Positions 1-11,630 of a stretch of DNA of 64,000 nucleotides are shown here, one piece after another. The stretch lies in the NCBI GenBank assembly GCA_002633025.1, contig NMRB01003241.1, positions 1 through 64,000 of the forward strand, read 5' to 3'. The position numbers were made by a program, and so were the translations under genes. The notes beneath the pieces are model-generated. The model did no database searches. It was given only the letters and a program-made list of their open reading frames with translations, and was not told where the DNA came from. This stretch comes from Notospermus geniculatus. Its lineage: Eukaryota > Nemertea > Pilidiophora > Heteronemertea > Lineidae. Positions within the stretch are counted from its first letter, which is position 1. Each line of letters opens with the position of its first letter.

Positions 1-934
1 GTGCAAATCTTCACAAACTTTCCCAGCTTCAATGCATCAACCTTATACCTGCTTCATCTTCATTTTCCGGTACCACCCACATCTACGACACATCGTATAG
101 GCCTAAATCTATACCTAGCACCTCTCTTTCACTTCACTGGACGTACATGTATTACCCAAATTTAGCAAGCCAGGCTCGATGAATAGCCACCTTCTTAAAT
201 TTGAGTGATTATTTTGCCAATTTTACACCGTCTGCAAGTCAAAGAGCTAGAAATCATGCTCATATGTCCTTTAAACGATACAAGTATAATATTCTATACA
301 GGTATAGGTCAACAAGGCAACGTTTATGGCTCAGCCATTTGTGTAGCTGGCCAGAAAATTCCACTTTTGCGATAAAGTAGAACGTTCTCACTACTGTATT
401 GAGAGATATCAAAAGTATCTCGTGCTGAACTGGCTGCGTCATCCTATTTGAATTAGACTTTCAATATCTTGTTATTGGCCTACAGTAAGCCTTTAGGAAG
501 TTGCCATGATAAGCAGTGCATTTAACATACACTAAATACATCTACATTGCTTTAATTCAAGAATCTTTATAGCATTCGGAGGAGATGGGTACATAATTCA
601 GAAACGCCACTTGTACACATACAAGTACATGTAACACACTCGGTAAATGTAGGTGTCATAATCCATGTTTAATTAGGTTTCACTGATTTAAGACTGCGCA
701 AATATGCCATTGTGAGCTGTCATAATCCAGATTAGGCCTCGTCCAAGACGGGATAATTGACCAATTGGCAAGACGAGGCGTTACACACAGGGCAGCTTAC
801 CAACACGCTGCGGAAAGACCTACCTACCCGGATCAGGGTAGAGGTATCACTCAGATGCGTATTGGGGTGTGGACACGGGTGCGGATTGGGGTGTCACACT
901 GATCCGGACAGGACTTTTTTCGCCCAGTGAACAT
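1..934. other. Non-coding stretch, nothing recognised
   Basis: There is no open reading frame with protein-like composition and no repeat with clear ends. Only short frames of about 60 codons occur. It is most likely intergenic or intronic host DNA. Confidence 0.5.
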
Positions 935-1070
935 CAGGGACCTGATTCACAAAGCTCCCGTAACTTTAAGGGCATGCAACTCCTTTGTCAGCCTGATTGA
1001 ACAATAGGTTATCCGTGGTCAATAGTTTACGCACTCCCGAAAGTTGAGAGCTTCGTGAATAAGGTCCCTG
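935..1070. mobile_element. Short palindromic MITE
   Basis: The ends are imperfect inverted repeats: CAGGGACCTGATTCAC at the left, and the complement of a closely similar sequence, ending GGTCCCTG, at the right. The 136-bp length with no coding capacity fits a MITE. I see no convincing target-site duplication. Confidence 0.5.
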
Positions 1071-1292
1071 GCATTACATTTCAAAGGGACCCTAGAGCCA
1101 GCTAACTGTTAAGCTGATATCAGTTTGGTCACTTATCGTCGCAGGTGGCGCTAGCAACTGACAACCTATGGATTTTGGCTCAAATGTTGATAACTTCTTT
1201 GATCGGCATTTTTCCAGAGTGTGAGAGATACAGTTCTTTAGTCTTTATGGATAATAACACTCCGGTAAAAGTTTGTAAAAGTTTTTAAAAAG

Positions 1293-1652
1293 TATGCGTT
1301 AATCGGTCGGCCCGCGAAACCTGTTCAAATGGAAAATCGTTGAATATTCAGGTTCAGGCTAATTATTCTTTCCGACGACGGGCCGATCAACCGTGCTCCG
1401 GTCAATTTCATTAGTGCTCAGGCCTACTCGTCTGCATTCATTGCTGCGTGAATGACCATCGTGTCACATTTATTCGTTGTCCAAGGCCTACTCGCTACAA
1501 GAAAGGCTACAGTGCCCCAGCAGAAAATTCATTTGAATTGACATGGCGTTGTATGGAGAGATGCGTAATCAACCCATTTAGGCCTAGAACGCGGATATTC
1601 AATGATTTTCCATTCGAACGGGTTTCGCGGGCCGACCGATTAACGCATACTA
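1293..1652. mobile_element. MITE with about 60-bp terminal inverted repeats
   Basis: The left arm (about 1293-1355, beginning AGTATGCGTTAATCGGTCGG) is complementary to the right arm (about 1592-1652, ending in CGCATACT). The arms include the GGCCCGCGAAAC block and the segment around GGAAAATCGTTGAATATTC. The short open frames on both strands are a by-product of this symmetry. Confidence 0.65.
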
Positions 1653-1762
1653 TACAGTAATTAGCTGTCGTCAGCATAGAGGTAATAAGAGACTCATCAT
1701 TTCTGAAGAATGCCTCCAACTGGTGTCGTATAGAGACTAACGAGGATGGGGCCCAAAATGGA

Positions 1763-1889
1763 CCCCTGGGCCCATATTCATTAAAGTACTAAAATCTAAG
1801 TGTAATACTTATCTTTTGTGTTGAACAAAGGAATGAAGGATAAGTGTCACACTTAGACTTAAGTAGTTTTATGAATATGGGTCCAGGGG
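1763..1889. mobile_element. Palindromic MITE, family also present at 45 kb
   Basis: The element reads CCCATATTCATTAAAG inwards from the left and ends TTTATGAATATGGGTCC. Inner palindromic parts are TAAGTGTAATACTTA-like and TAAGTGTCACACTTAGAC. At least three related copies lie together at 45.07-45.84 kb, so this is a dispersed family in this genome. Confidence 0.7.
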
Positions 1890-2392
1890 AAGACCACATT
1901 CAATATGACTAACTGAAAGGAATTACCATTTCATCAAACGATCGTTTGGTTTAAAATCAAACATACATTCAATCGTATCAAATATTCCTTCGATGATGTG
2001 TCTGTAGGGGATCTCGAATGGTGCCGAGTTCGCACGATCAGGGTTAGATATTTAATGCAACTTGATGTTCTCGTGAGTACTTCTTGGTTTATTAAACTCT
2101 CGGCTGGTGACACATGACAACAACCTTCCCTGGCCGACAGCGTGAACTCCGTATACATCTCTGCGAACTACAGCAACCGTAGCTGCAGCAGCATATCCTA
2201 AGCATAACATCATCATCAATTCTAACGAGCTGAATGATCCCGGCTACCAAACGTACCCCTCAGGCTAGTTTGGTCTTCAGCCTTATGACGTCAAATTCCC
2301 AAAATGCGATACACTTATTATAACCTTATTCTCTCCAGAAAAACGGACACGCATGACTTTTGGTATCACTTATGCCTTGATTATGAAACTAG

Positions 2393-3079
2393 CAGGGTGT
2401 TTCAAAAAAAAGGTAATCCAGCTTTAGGGAGTTAGTACGACCAAACTACATACCTTTCCGCAAGGATCATGGTATCATCTTAAAGTAGAGATTATGAGCG
2501 TTAAAATGACACCAAGGATTCTTGTCCAGGGCCATGCATGATTGAGCACCATCATCCAGAAGTTAGGGTGCAAAAATGCGGTTGGTTCACTTTCATGTGA
2601 AACAAAATTTTTAACAGAAATTCTCAGTTTTTTTTTAGCAGACATTCACCAACATGTTTCAACATTCTGAGAACAAATCCGGAAACTGTCAGAGAAGTTG
2701 GGGACATGCGCCGCCGATGTGGACTTTGCTTGGAGAGAGGCGGCGGCATGTTCAAGGTGCTGGCGAGTGAGAGGATTTGGAAATCGGCTGCCAGATGTCT
2801 GGAATGTTAAAACTCGTTGATGAATGGCTTGTAAAAAAGAATATCTTTCATTAAATGCGAATTTCTGTTGATTTTGTCTCACAAGAAAGTGAACCAACCA
2901 CATTTTTGCACCCTAACTTCTGGATGATGGTGCTCAATCATGCATAGCCCTGGACAAGAATCCTTGGTGTCATTTTAACGCTCATAATCTCTACTTTAAG
3001 ATGATACCATGATCCCTGCGGTATGTAGTTTGGTCGTATTAACCCCTTAAATTTGGATTACCTTTTTTGAAACACCCTG
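2393..3079. mobile_element. Fold-back element with about 200-bp arms and a transposase remnant
   Basis: The left arm (2393 to about 2600) and right arm (about 2885-3079) are near-perfect inverted copies with ends CAGGGTGTTTCAAAAA and TTTTTGAAACACCCTG. TAG flanks both ends directly (2390-2392 and 3080-3082), so a 3-bp target duplication is likely; a TA duplication is the alternative. The plus-strand centre (about 2680-2770) reads as NPETVREVGDMRRRCGLCLE in one frame, which resembles the C-terminus of IS630/Tc1/mariner-type transposases. That suggests a deletion derivative of an autonomous element. The family assignment is tentative. Confidence 0.65.
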
Positions 3080-3082
3080 TAG

Positions 3083-3742
3083 ATACTAAAGATATTTTTT
3101 AAATCTCAAAATACTGCTCACAGATAGATGCGCGAGCTCCAGGGTGATTAAGATTTCTATGATGCATTTTGAATTTGGTAAAAAAAATAGAAAATTTAGG
3201 TTCACCTTGACCTCGCAGCTATTGTATAATGTTTCTAATGGGTAGATGCCCTAACATTAACAGACATTCGAACCGCATGAATATCACTCGGCATTTTTGT
3301 GAGTGGTTACCATGGTAACGGGCGTTTTCGGTATTTTTACATGCTCCTACACCTTTACAAAATATTCTGTATGCTCCTTTGCTTCTACTAAAAATGATTA
3401 GCGTTCTGGACATGCTACGGGCTTCAGCTTCTTGACTAAAAGGCAAATTAGGCCATGGGGCATTTGCCAGAAGCATTCATTTCGTTAAACATCTCAAGGA
3501 ACTACCTGAACTTTGATTTTTCTTAAAGATTAATGTTTCCAGATGAGAAATTAACAATGTTCTGGGAAAGAAATGTGCACATTACCTTGCTATTTGACTT
3601 TGAAATGTGGCATTTGGGTGCCAGGTACAGTCTTTGTTTTATAATTACTCTGTAGTTCAAAAATAGTCCACGGCAGCACTGAGCAGGTAGTTGACCAATC
3701 AGTGGCTTCCTTTTGTCTAATTGAATTACCTTTTGTTTCAAG
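3083..3742. other. Non-coding stretch upstream of the broken multi-domain gene
   Basis: I see no protein-like frame and no clear repeat. It directly precedes the first long open frame and might hold its promoter or first intron, but no TATA box or initiator could be singled out. Confidence 0.35.
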
Positions 3743-5548
3743 ATGGCAGCCCCCATTGTGTGTTGTATTCATCTTGTTCAGGAGGAAAATAGGCCAGTAA
3801 TACCGATTTCTAGTGGGAGTTACCAAACTTTAACTCAACGGGTAGGTGACTGGTGTTCCTTAGATGGTGTTGAAAGAGATGTTGCCCTAAAACTGTCAAA
3901 ACAAAAGGCTGCATCATGCTCAGAACATGACTTCATGTTTTCTTCTGAAGTGTTGTGTAAACAGTGTGTGCTGGGCTATGGCTATCATAGAAAGTGCTAT
4001 AGTAAGTTCACAGATAAGAATAGGGTCATAGCAGCAAGAAAACGACTATCAGTACAGAAACCTGCAGATATAGACCAAGACCTCAATGATGATGGATGTG
4101 GTACTGGATTTGTTGAGGTCACAGACACAGGCCTACAGCAGACTAAACGGACAAGGTCAAGGAGCTCAGGTACCGGTACCAGTAAATTACCAGGCAATCA
4201 GAATCCTGAAGCTAAGCAGAGGGGTATTTTTCCTGAGGAGTGCATTATATGCAAGCAGAACCGCTATAGCAGTGGGGGGTCTACGAGAAAAAGAAAAAGG
4301 GAACCATTAGTGCTGTGTCAAACACTGAATGCATGCAGGTCTCTTCAGAACGCTGCAAGAAGAAAATCTGACAGTGCTTTACTCCTTTACATAGATGGCG
4401 TAGATCTTGTAGCAAAGGAAGCCAAATACCACAAGCCGTGTTACAGGGAATATGTCCGATGTTTGCAGCGTGTTCCACAAGCTAGGGATGGCGATGTACG
4501 GTATTCAGAGTCATTTGAGGTTTTCTGCCAAAGAATTATTGAAAAGAGACTTTTCCAAAAACAAGAGATTTTCCGTATGAACACACTGACAAAGCTCTAC
4601 AAAGATATCGTTTTAGAAATAGAAAATGTTCACCCTGATACTTGGGTTTTCAGGAACCAACAATTGAAACGTCGGTTGGTGGACAAATACCCTCAGCTTC
4701 TGTTCATAAAAAACAAGAATAGAAATACTTGTGAGCTTGTCCTTTGTGAAAATGAAGGCACTGACAAGGTTTTAAGAGAGATTGTCTGCGAGAGTGAAAT
4801 GTCAAGTGCAGAAAGTTGCGATTCTGAGAGTACAGACATGACAGATGACGAGGAAACTAGGCCTACTACGAAAATACAAGTACACAGCCCCCATGAAGTT
4901 TTGCGAAATCTCTTCACTGCTGCCCAGTTCCTCAAGACAGCTCTGAGTGACTCGCCACCTCTTCCTGGTTCCTGGCCTCCGACTGCTAGCCAGTTGAGTG
5001 AGGATGCAATCCTCCAGATGATTCCGTCCAGCGTATTCAATTTCCTTGCTTGGTGTACCGGTGAAAGTGAGGAATTGGTCCTTGACAGATTAGTGTCAAC
5101 TTCTCCAGAAACCCGAAGGAAGTTGCTGTCCATCACACAGGATATTTTGTACCTGAGTTCAAAAGGGAGAAAAACTACCCCAAAGCATCTTTTACTTGGC
5201 ATGACAATCCGTCATTTAACCGGATCTTCAGAAGTCATTGGAATACTAAATGGCCTGGGACATTCCAACTCGCATACGTCAGTCTTGGAGCATGATACAG
5301 CTTTGGCGGAATTACAGCAAGAGATCGGAGATGAAGTTCCAGCAGGTATGACTCGAGAGAAACCTACAACACTTGTCTTTGATAACAATGATTTTGGTGA
5401 GGAAACGCTCACAGGCTCAGGAACTACCCACAACACCAATGGCTTGATGATCCAGCAGGTATTTGCCAATGACGACCAGGACATGGCAGGTACTGGCCAA
5501 ACTGTGCAAACTGAGATTTGCCGCAAAAAAGTAGGAAAAGAACTTTAG
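3743..5548 (+). pseudogene. Multi-copy metazoan repeat-family protein, N-terminal zinc-motif part
   Basis: This 601-codon frame is the longest in the window and the N-terminal part of a gene that continues, broken, to 9220. Two similar zinc-binding motifs are visible. One ends CKQCVLGYGYHRKCY (about residues 73-87). The other starts CIICKQN (about 168) and ends AKYHKPCYREY. The middle is acidic and serine-rich (SESTDMTDDEE). The later part contains a helical region resembling, as I recall it, unnamed proteins found in many copies in cnidarian, mollusc, echinoderm, amphioxus and fish genomes, which are probably transposon-derived. The frame ends at TAG 5546, while the next frame continues the protein after a one-base shift near the A-run at about 5522-5528. 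An ATG opens it at 3743. The enzyme activity of the family is not known to me. Confidence 0.6.
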
Positions 5549-6306
5549 ATCCACCATCTCGAGATATCTCTATTTACCACAGTGCCAAGAAGAAAAAGGG
5601 CCCCCCAAAATTTGATGAGGACGTTTGCTTGGACAGTTCCTGTGAGGAGTATGGGAGAGCCCTCGACGCTGCATACATCATTTCAAAGTTACCAGAAGTT
5701 GTTTCATCCCCACTGCCAGGTTGGACAGGATGCAACACTTTACTGCAAGGAGAAGATCATCAACAAGTGAGCAAGATTGCATATCTGCCAATCATTGATG
5801 CGAGCCCTACAGATATGTCCACAGTGAACACTGTACTGGTAAAGAGTCTACAGTATGCTGATAAACTGGAGCTAGAGAATATAGTTGTTGTTTTTGACCA
5901 GGCGATATATTGCAAAGCCCAACAGATTAGGTGGAAAAATCTTCTCTATCAACAAAGACTTGTTTTGCGACTGGGTGACTTCCATACAACTATGTGCTTC
6001 TTGTCAGTGATTGGAAAGAGATTCCGGGATGCTGGTCTGAGGGATATTATGATAGAGTCTGGTATTGTGGCTGAGGGGTCAGTCAATGGTGTGTTCAATG
6101 GACATCATTACAACCGGAGTATGCGCTGTCATAAACTGGTATACGAGGCACTGCAGAGAATATGCTGGGAGGCATTCCTAGACAGCTGTCCATCACAAGA
6201 GAGGAGCAACATCATCCATCTTGCCATGGAAATGAACTGTACACTTAGTGATGATGCTGTTGCTTTCAAAGAAATAGCAACATCAACTGAGTTCAGCCAG
6301 TTCTAG
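5518..6306 (+). pseudogene. Multi-copy repeat-family protein, second segment (frame-shifted)
   Basis: This segment continues the protein of the preceding frame in another reading frame. Its apparent start is a TTG, not an ATG, so it is not an independent gene. Diagnostic blocks are VVFDQAIYCKAQQIRW, RLGDFHTTMCFLSVIGKRF and IESGIVAEGSVNGV followed by HYNRSMRCHK. I associate these blocks with the same long unnamed metazoan protein family. The Asp in the FDQ block might be catalytic, but I cannot show that. The frame ends in TAG at 6304-6306, where homologues would be expected to continue towards the segment after the gap at 6901. The intervening DNA is unrelated, so sequence has been lost, an intron is present, or the scaffold join is wrong. 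Confidence 0.55.
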
Positions 6307-6900
6307 ACTAGTACCTGGTCCTACCGATGGTGTCGCTTTTGGATTTGCTGAATGGTAGGACCAGTCGTGGCCACCATATTGCCCGGAATCCAGGGTAGTA
6401 ATTAATTATTCATGCACTGAACCTGTTAACCAATGGGAAGGCGTACATCGTGGAGCACGTGTGTTTGCAGTTTATTGTAAACATCATCCGTGTCCTCGCT
6501 TCAACTGTCATTTGGAAGAATTGACGTTCAACCAGGAGGTTTTATCTTGTACAATCTGAATGGATATTATAATCGAAACACACGTAGATGAACGGATGAT
6601 GCAGGTAAGTTTTTAAGGCCCGAACAATCCCAAATTTGCAAATTTAACCGACGGTATTCCTCTGTACATTTTTGTACAGAGTGATGCATGGGGGAAAACT
6701 GACTCGATCAAACATTCGCTTTCACCCCCCAAACCACGTTTTAACCCGTTATTATAAAAGTTACTAATCTGAGAGGGCTAACATATGTCGATTCAGTTGT
6801 TGACATGCACAGAAAAACCTTTATTTCGGTGTGTTTTGTGGGGAATCAATGACGTCATTTGTTCAGTCCTCCGCGCAAAAGTGTAGTTTTGATTTGTGCC
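6307..6900. other. Unrelated insert between gene segments, ending at a gap
   Basis: This stretch interrupts the multi-domain gene. It lacks coding similarity to the flanking segments, contains a donor-like GCAGGTAAGT at about 6600, and runs into the scaffold gap N at 6901. It could be an intron or a mis-joined contig end. Confidence 0.4.
6315..6363. repeat. Inverted repeat hairpin after the second segment
   Basis: CTGGTCCTACC at 6315 is repeated as its exact complement GGTAGGACCAG at 6353, with a 27-base loop. It lies just after the stop codon of the second segment and may mark the end of an inserted element. Confidence 0.5.
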
Positions 6901-6901
6901 N

Positions 6902-7817
6902 GACATTTGCATACTGGGTCTCATACCTTGAAATGGTTGAATGCCTGCTGCTTTTTGTGAGGGCTACTAGGGAAGGAAACTGGGAGCTGCATCTATCAGC
7001 ACTGAACAAGATGATTGCCTGGTTCTTTGCCTATGACAGATTCAACTATGCACGGTACGCCCCTGTTTACTTGTTGGAAATGGCCAACCTGAAGGATACA
7101 CATCCAAATGTCTATGCCCATATGTCACAAGGAGGATTTGTCGTCCAACGACAGGAAAAGTATGGTTTTTCATCTATTGCTTGCGACCAAGCTACTGAAC
7201 AGACAGTAAATAGGGATTCTAAGACCAAGGGTGGATTGACTGGCATCACAATCAGCAAAGGTGCAGTACATCGGTGGATATTGGCACACCCCGCAAGAGC
7301 AGAAATAAGTAAAACTTGTCGTGAAATGGCTGGTAAAATTGACGACACAAGAATGAGAAAAGATCTCGACAGCTCGCGGATTGCTGCTGATGAACAAGCT
7401 GTTTCCAGTGTTGTCGCAACAATCCAATCAATGGCTAACCCTTTCACTGTGGGTGAGGACATGGAGGAGGGGATTGTCAACATCTCAAATGGAATAGTGG
7501 CGCCAGCTGAAATAAATAAAAATCTCATTGGTGCAGAGGAGAAGGGACATATTGCACACCAGGTTTTCGTTCAAGAGAGGCGTCTTGGGGAGGAAAAAGA
7601 CATTTTTTCGCCAATTAAGTTAATGAAACTTAAGACTTTTTCAGATGTCATCAAAGCCACTCCAAGTAAAGAGAAGATGGAGAGCATCTCCCTAAAGGCA
7701 GGTTCTGATTTGCTGGGGAGAATGGTGGTGATCGGAAAAGCTAGAAACTTGGACATGAAGGAAGTCATGAGCCACAGTTTGCATCCTTACCCCCCAGCTA
7801 TTGCAGGACATGGATGA
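6902..7817 (+). pseudogene. Multi-copy repeat-family protein, third segment
   Basis: Coding similarity begins right after the gap N at 6901. Recognisable family blocks are NWELHLSALNKMIAWFFAYD, NYARYAPVYLLEM and EQTVNRDSKTKGGLTGI followed by KGAVHRWIL. They come in the order expected after the HYNR block of the preceding segment. The frame closes at TGA 7815-7817. The next open frame continues in the same reading frame with TLVKTNKAALL, so the TGA is a simple nonsense change inside the conserved protein. The part before the N (from 6831) reads differently and probably does not belong to the protein. Confidence 0.6.
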
Positions 7818-8420
7818 ACTTTGGTCAAGACCAACAAAGCGGCACTTCTAAACCACCTGGCAAAGATGTCAAAAGCAGAGATAGTCCCCTTGGCTTCAGA
7901 CTGTGCATGGATTCTAGATGGCATGGCGATACTCCAACAGTTTGCTCACCGTAAGGGAGACATCCCATCAACCTTTGCAAACTTTGCAAGAAAGCTGCTA
8001 GGTTTCATAGTTTCTGTGGCAGTGAATCATGGTGTCAAGCGCATAGACTTTCTGACTGATCGATATCCAGAGACGAGCATTAAGGGCAATGAGCGAGAAA
8101 GAAGGGCATCAAGTGGTGTTCATGTAGTAAAGATAACTCGACCTGAGCAAGCTACACCAAAGCAATTCAAGAAGTTCATGGGGTCTGGTAAGAACAAGGA
8201 GGAGTTAGTTGAATTCATATTCAAAGAATGGTGCACATATGAACCGGCGATTCTGCAGGGTGTTAACGTTCTCATGGCACATGGACCATTGTGTCATTCA
8301 TTTAAGGCCAGTGATGATGGACTTCAGGTTGACTTGATCCCCGAATTGTGTTCTGATCATGAGATACGAGAGTTTTCCTTCATGCTCAACATGCCTCGGC
8401 AAACTTTGGAGATGTTGTAA
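7818..8420 (+). pseudogene. Multi-copy repeat-family protein, PIN/XPG-like region, first part
   Basis: This frame continues in phase with the preceding segment after the TGA. It contains SDCAWILDGMAILQQ and HGVKRIDFLTDRYPETSIKG, plus a lysine-rich KNKEELVEFIFKEW block. The Asp-containing hydrophobic stretches look like the start of a PIN/XPG-type nuclease fold. The frame ends at TAA 8418, but the reading has already shifted at about 8361-8376. From there another frame reads LHAQHAS and continues into the next segment, so a few bases are missing near 8362. The nuclease idea rests on motif appearance only. Confidence 0.55.
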
Positions 8421-9220
8421 TCAGGTGTGCAGACACTGATGTATTTGTCCTAGCTGTTGCCATCTCTTCTAGGATAGATGCCCGTTTATTTATCCACAGG
8501 GGACCATGGTCAGAGGCAGAAATTGTCCACATTTACAGCATTCAGGCAGAACTTGGAGACACAATATCTCGGGCTCTTGTTGGACTACACACATTCACAG
8601 GATGCGATAGTGTGAGCGCATTCAAAGGGAAGGGAAAAATCAAACCCCTGAAGATGGTGATGGAAAATACTGCCTACCAGGACCTCTTCCACAGCATTGG
8701 TCAAGACTGGGACACAGTGGCAACAATTGACTTCAAACAGATTGAGAAATTTGTTTGTTGTTTGTATGGCAAGGATGGTCTCGAGTCTGTAAATGACGCA
8801 CGCTACGACATTTTCAAATTTAGCTACAAAACAGGCACCACCCTGCCCCCAAATCGTGATTCACTGATTTGTCATACAAAGAGGGCCAACTATCAAGCAG
8901 CAGTCCATAGAAGGTGTCTCCTGCCAATGATAAATGCTCCAAGTCCTACAACAGGCGGTTGGAGGACTGAAGACAACCTGATGATTACAGAATGGAACAC
9001 AATCCCAATTGCACCTGATTCCCTGCTCAAACACGTTGCTTGTGGTTGCAAAAAGAACAACTGTGAGGAGGGCAGAAATTGTTCCTGTAGGTTGAACGGC
9101 ATGAAGTGCACTGAACTCTGTAAATGCTTGAACTGTTCTAATGTACAGCCATCCAATAGTGAAGTCGAAGAAGCTGACACTAGTGAGGATGAGGATGACC
9201 AGGACTCGGATGGTGAATAG
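8378..9220 (+). pseudogene. Multi-copy repeat-family protein, C-terminal PIN-like motif and CXC module
   Basis: In the +2 frame the coding sequence can be read from about 8378, well before the first in-frame ATG-like codon. It shows FGDVVIRCADTDVFVLAVAI and then LHTFTGCDSVSAFKGKGK. The ADTD and GCD motifs are what one expects of the acidic centres of PIN/XPG-like nucleases. The C-terminus holds a cysteine-rich module, CGCKKNNCEEGRNCSC followed by CTELCKCLNCSN. It resembles the CXC motif of tesmin/TSO1-type DNA-binding proteins. An acidic tail (EVEEADTSEDEDDQDSDGE) ends at TAG 9218-9220. With the upstream segments this makes one long protein with at least two frameshifts, one nonsense codon and a gap, so this copy is very probably dead. 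Confidence 0.6.
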
Positions 9221-11630
9221 TTTCAAACAAATCAATAGTGTAAATTCATCAAAGACATGGTTATAGAATATTTCATGGATGCTTTATACACATTTTATTA
9301 TGATGACTTGTAAAGAAAGACTTGAAAAGAGAACCCGATATATAGTGATAGGGGGCTGCCAGAAAATTATCTTATACTACTATATGCCATATCTTACATT
9401 CGAGCTGTGTTTTGGATTACGTTGGATATTTATTTCCTCAAAATTGCGGACAATATGAGATCATATAAGAGTCAAGGATGGTGAGTGTCAGCTGTTTTAA
9501 ACTGAATGAGCATGGCATGCAGTAGTGTTTTGATACCCATGGTCTTTGTATTCATAGCTTCATTTTAATCAAATGCATTGTGGCGTAATGCATGAATAAC
9601 AGCATCAATCTGTGTAACAGCATGGCAAGTGTTAATTTAACTCATGTATGATTAATATCAGTGTTTACTTTCCATTATCATCATAATTTTGTTGCCATGA
9701 GCTGAGACGTTTCAGCTCTTGATTCCATTTCAATTTCATACCATTTTTTGGGTGTTTCTGGACATTGAAGGGGTAATTTATACTTCTTTTCAGTCAGAAT
9801 GGTAAAGTATTGGTAGAACTGTCCATAAAATACACCTGACTGAAGAAATTTTGATTATTTAGCAAGAAATAAAATATCACTATAATTCTACTTTATTCCT
9901 GAGTATTTGGCCCGTAGGGGGTTAATGTGCAATTTTACGGCCCAGAACATTGCATTTTTGAAAAGAGCACCCTCAAATTACTTTAGAAACACCTTTCCTG
10001 CATAGTTCCAGGAAATGTTGAACAAAAGTGCATTTCTAGAGCCCTTTTGTACTGTTAGAGTATATAATTCCAAACTAGACAGTGAGACCAGTAGGACACG
10101 GTGGCGCCGCCCCGTGGGTTTTTGTAGAGTTGCTATGTTGTACATGCTGACACCGGAATAAAACAACAACACGTGTGTGAATTCTTTCTCCGTTTTGTCC
10201 ATGAAAATCGTGTTGATCAACCTGCAATCTTTTGATTTGAAGGCGTTGACAATAAAACGCTACACCTTTTCAGCTTTGCCCCATGGTCTAAATTAAGATA
10301 AAGGCAAAAATAGAAGAAATAGAGACAAAGGTAAAATGAGACAAGGGGAAGGCGAAATGAGAGAAGGTGAATCGGGAAAAGGCGAATGTATACTTTTTGA
10401 AGGGGAAATGGGAAAAGGCGAAATGAGATAAGGCGAATAGGGCATCAACCTTCATTTGCACCCTCCAGGTCGAGTTCACGTCCACCTCGCCCCTGCGGGG
10501 AATCAATGTTGACGCTTTTGACTTACTGCAAAATGGCGGCAAATAATAAATTTACGTGTTTTGATTGTTTACCATGCCTAGCCAATCTCAGCGGCTGGTT
10601 TTCCAACAAAAACAGTAGTGATCATAGCACACTACAAGTACACGGTGGCAACCGCCGACTCAACCCGCCGACAAAATATCAACTATAATCCTTTTGATTC
10701 TTGTCGGAGGGTGAAAACCGGCAGCATTTAAACCCGCGAGTGCAGGATACATGAGCACGCTAGGCCGTAAGCAGTAGCCGCAAGGAAAACTCATGTGGTG
10801 GTCCCGAACCCGCGACAGTTCCTCTGTTGTTATTCTCAGCATGCGTTGTATGACTTGAGCTACCGCCGAATATGGCTACTCTCGCGCCATCAAAGGACGA
10901 ATCAGAATTTTATTCATCAAAAAGTATGTCTTTTAATGGTGAAATGGAGACAGTGAGACGATATCTTTCAAGAGAGTTTACTATCTCACACTTCGTACGC
11001 ACAAACCCACGGAAAACTTCGCTGTGATGTATGTTCCCCTCGCACCTCGAGTTGCCGTGCACCAATCAGGACATTGTTTCTATAGTGGTCAAAGGTGTAC
11101 GGGGAGCAAGCTAACCTCGCTCTCAGGCTGGAAGCAAGCCAGTTAAAGGTGACCTGAAAGGCATTTCAATATTTTTTTCTCTGAAAAGTGGCTCGAGTAA
11201 AAAAAAACAGTTCAGTGAAAATATATGCTGTGGAACAAAACTAAAGAAATTTTCTATAAACAGACAGAGAATGTTGGTGTACAGAAAGACTGACGTGGCA
11301 TTTAGAAATGTTCAGATTTATTGCAAATGTTAACGATCTATGATGAAAAGAGGTTATTATAAAACTAACAGCGGGAGTCAGTCCACAAACAGGAACATCC
11401 GGTTGATAACAGGTTACAACAACCAAGTTCGCCAACGTTGTGCGTGCGTAGGCAGAGGGAGGAGCGACATCACAACCCTCGGTGGTCAAGATGCCCACTG
11501 TTTTGTCACACCACTAATTCCAACTTTATCGTTGTTTAGCTTGGGTGCCCAGGTTTCAGCAAGGTTGTTCTTGATTGACGAAGTAATGACTTCCTCAAAG
11601 ACGGAGATGATTCAGCTTGACAAAGAAATA
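9221..11630. other. Non-coding stretch after the broken gene
   Basis: Apart from a purine-rich repeat at about 10.3 kb no element was recognised. An AATAAA at about 9867 could serve as a polyadenylation signal for the upstream gene. The region around 10.44-10.72 kb is more GC-rich, but no convincing exon was found. Confidence 0.4.
10304..10440. repeat. Purine-rich degenerate tandem repeat
   Basis: One strand is almost free of C and T over about 130 bases. It repeats variants of GGCGAAATGAGA with irregular spacing of 10-20 bases. It is a degenerate simple repeat, and its reverse complement gives a phenylalanine-rich artificial frame. Confidence 0.6.

Noticed and set aside
7815-7817. In-frame TGA read as selenocysteine
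   Set aside because: The family is not known for selenocysteine, no insertion element was seen, and further frameshifts show that the copy is damaged.
9978-10542. Minus-strand frames around 10-10.5 kb
   Set aside because: They derive from the purine-rich repeat or are short and of random composition.
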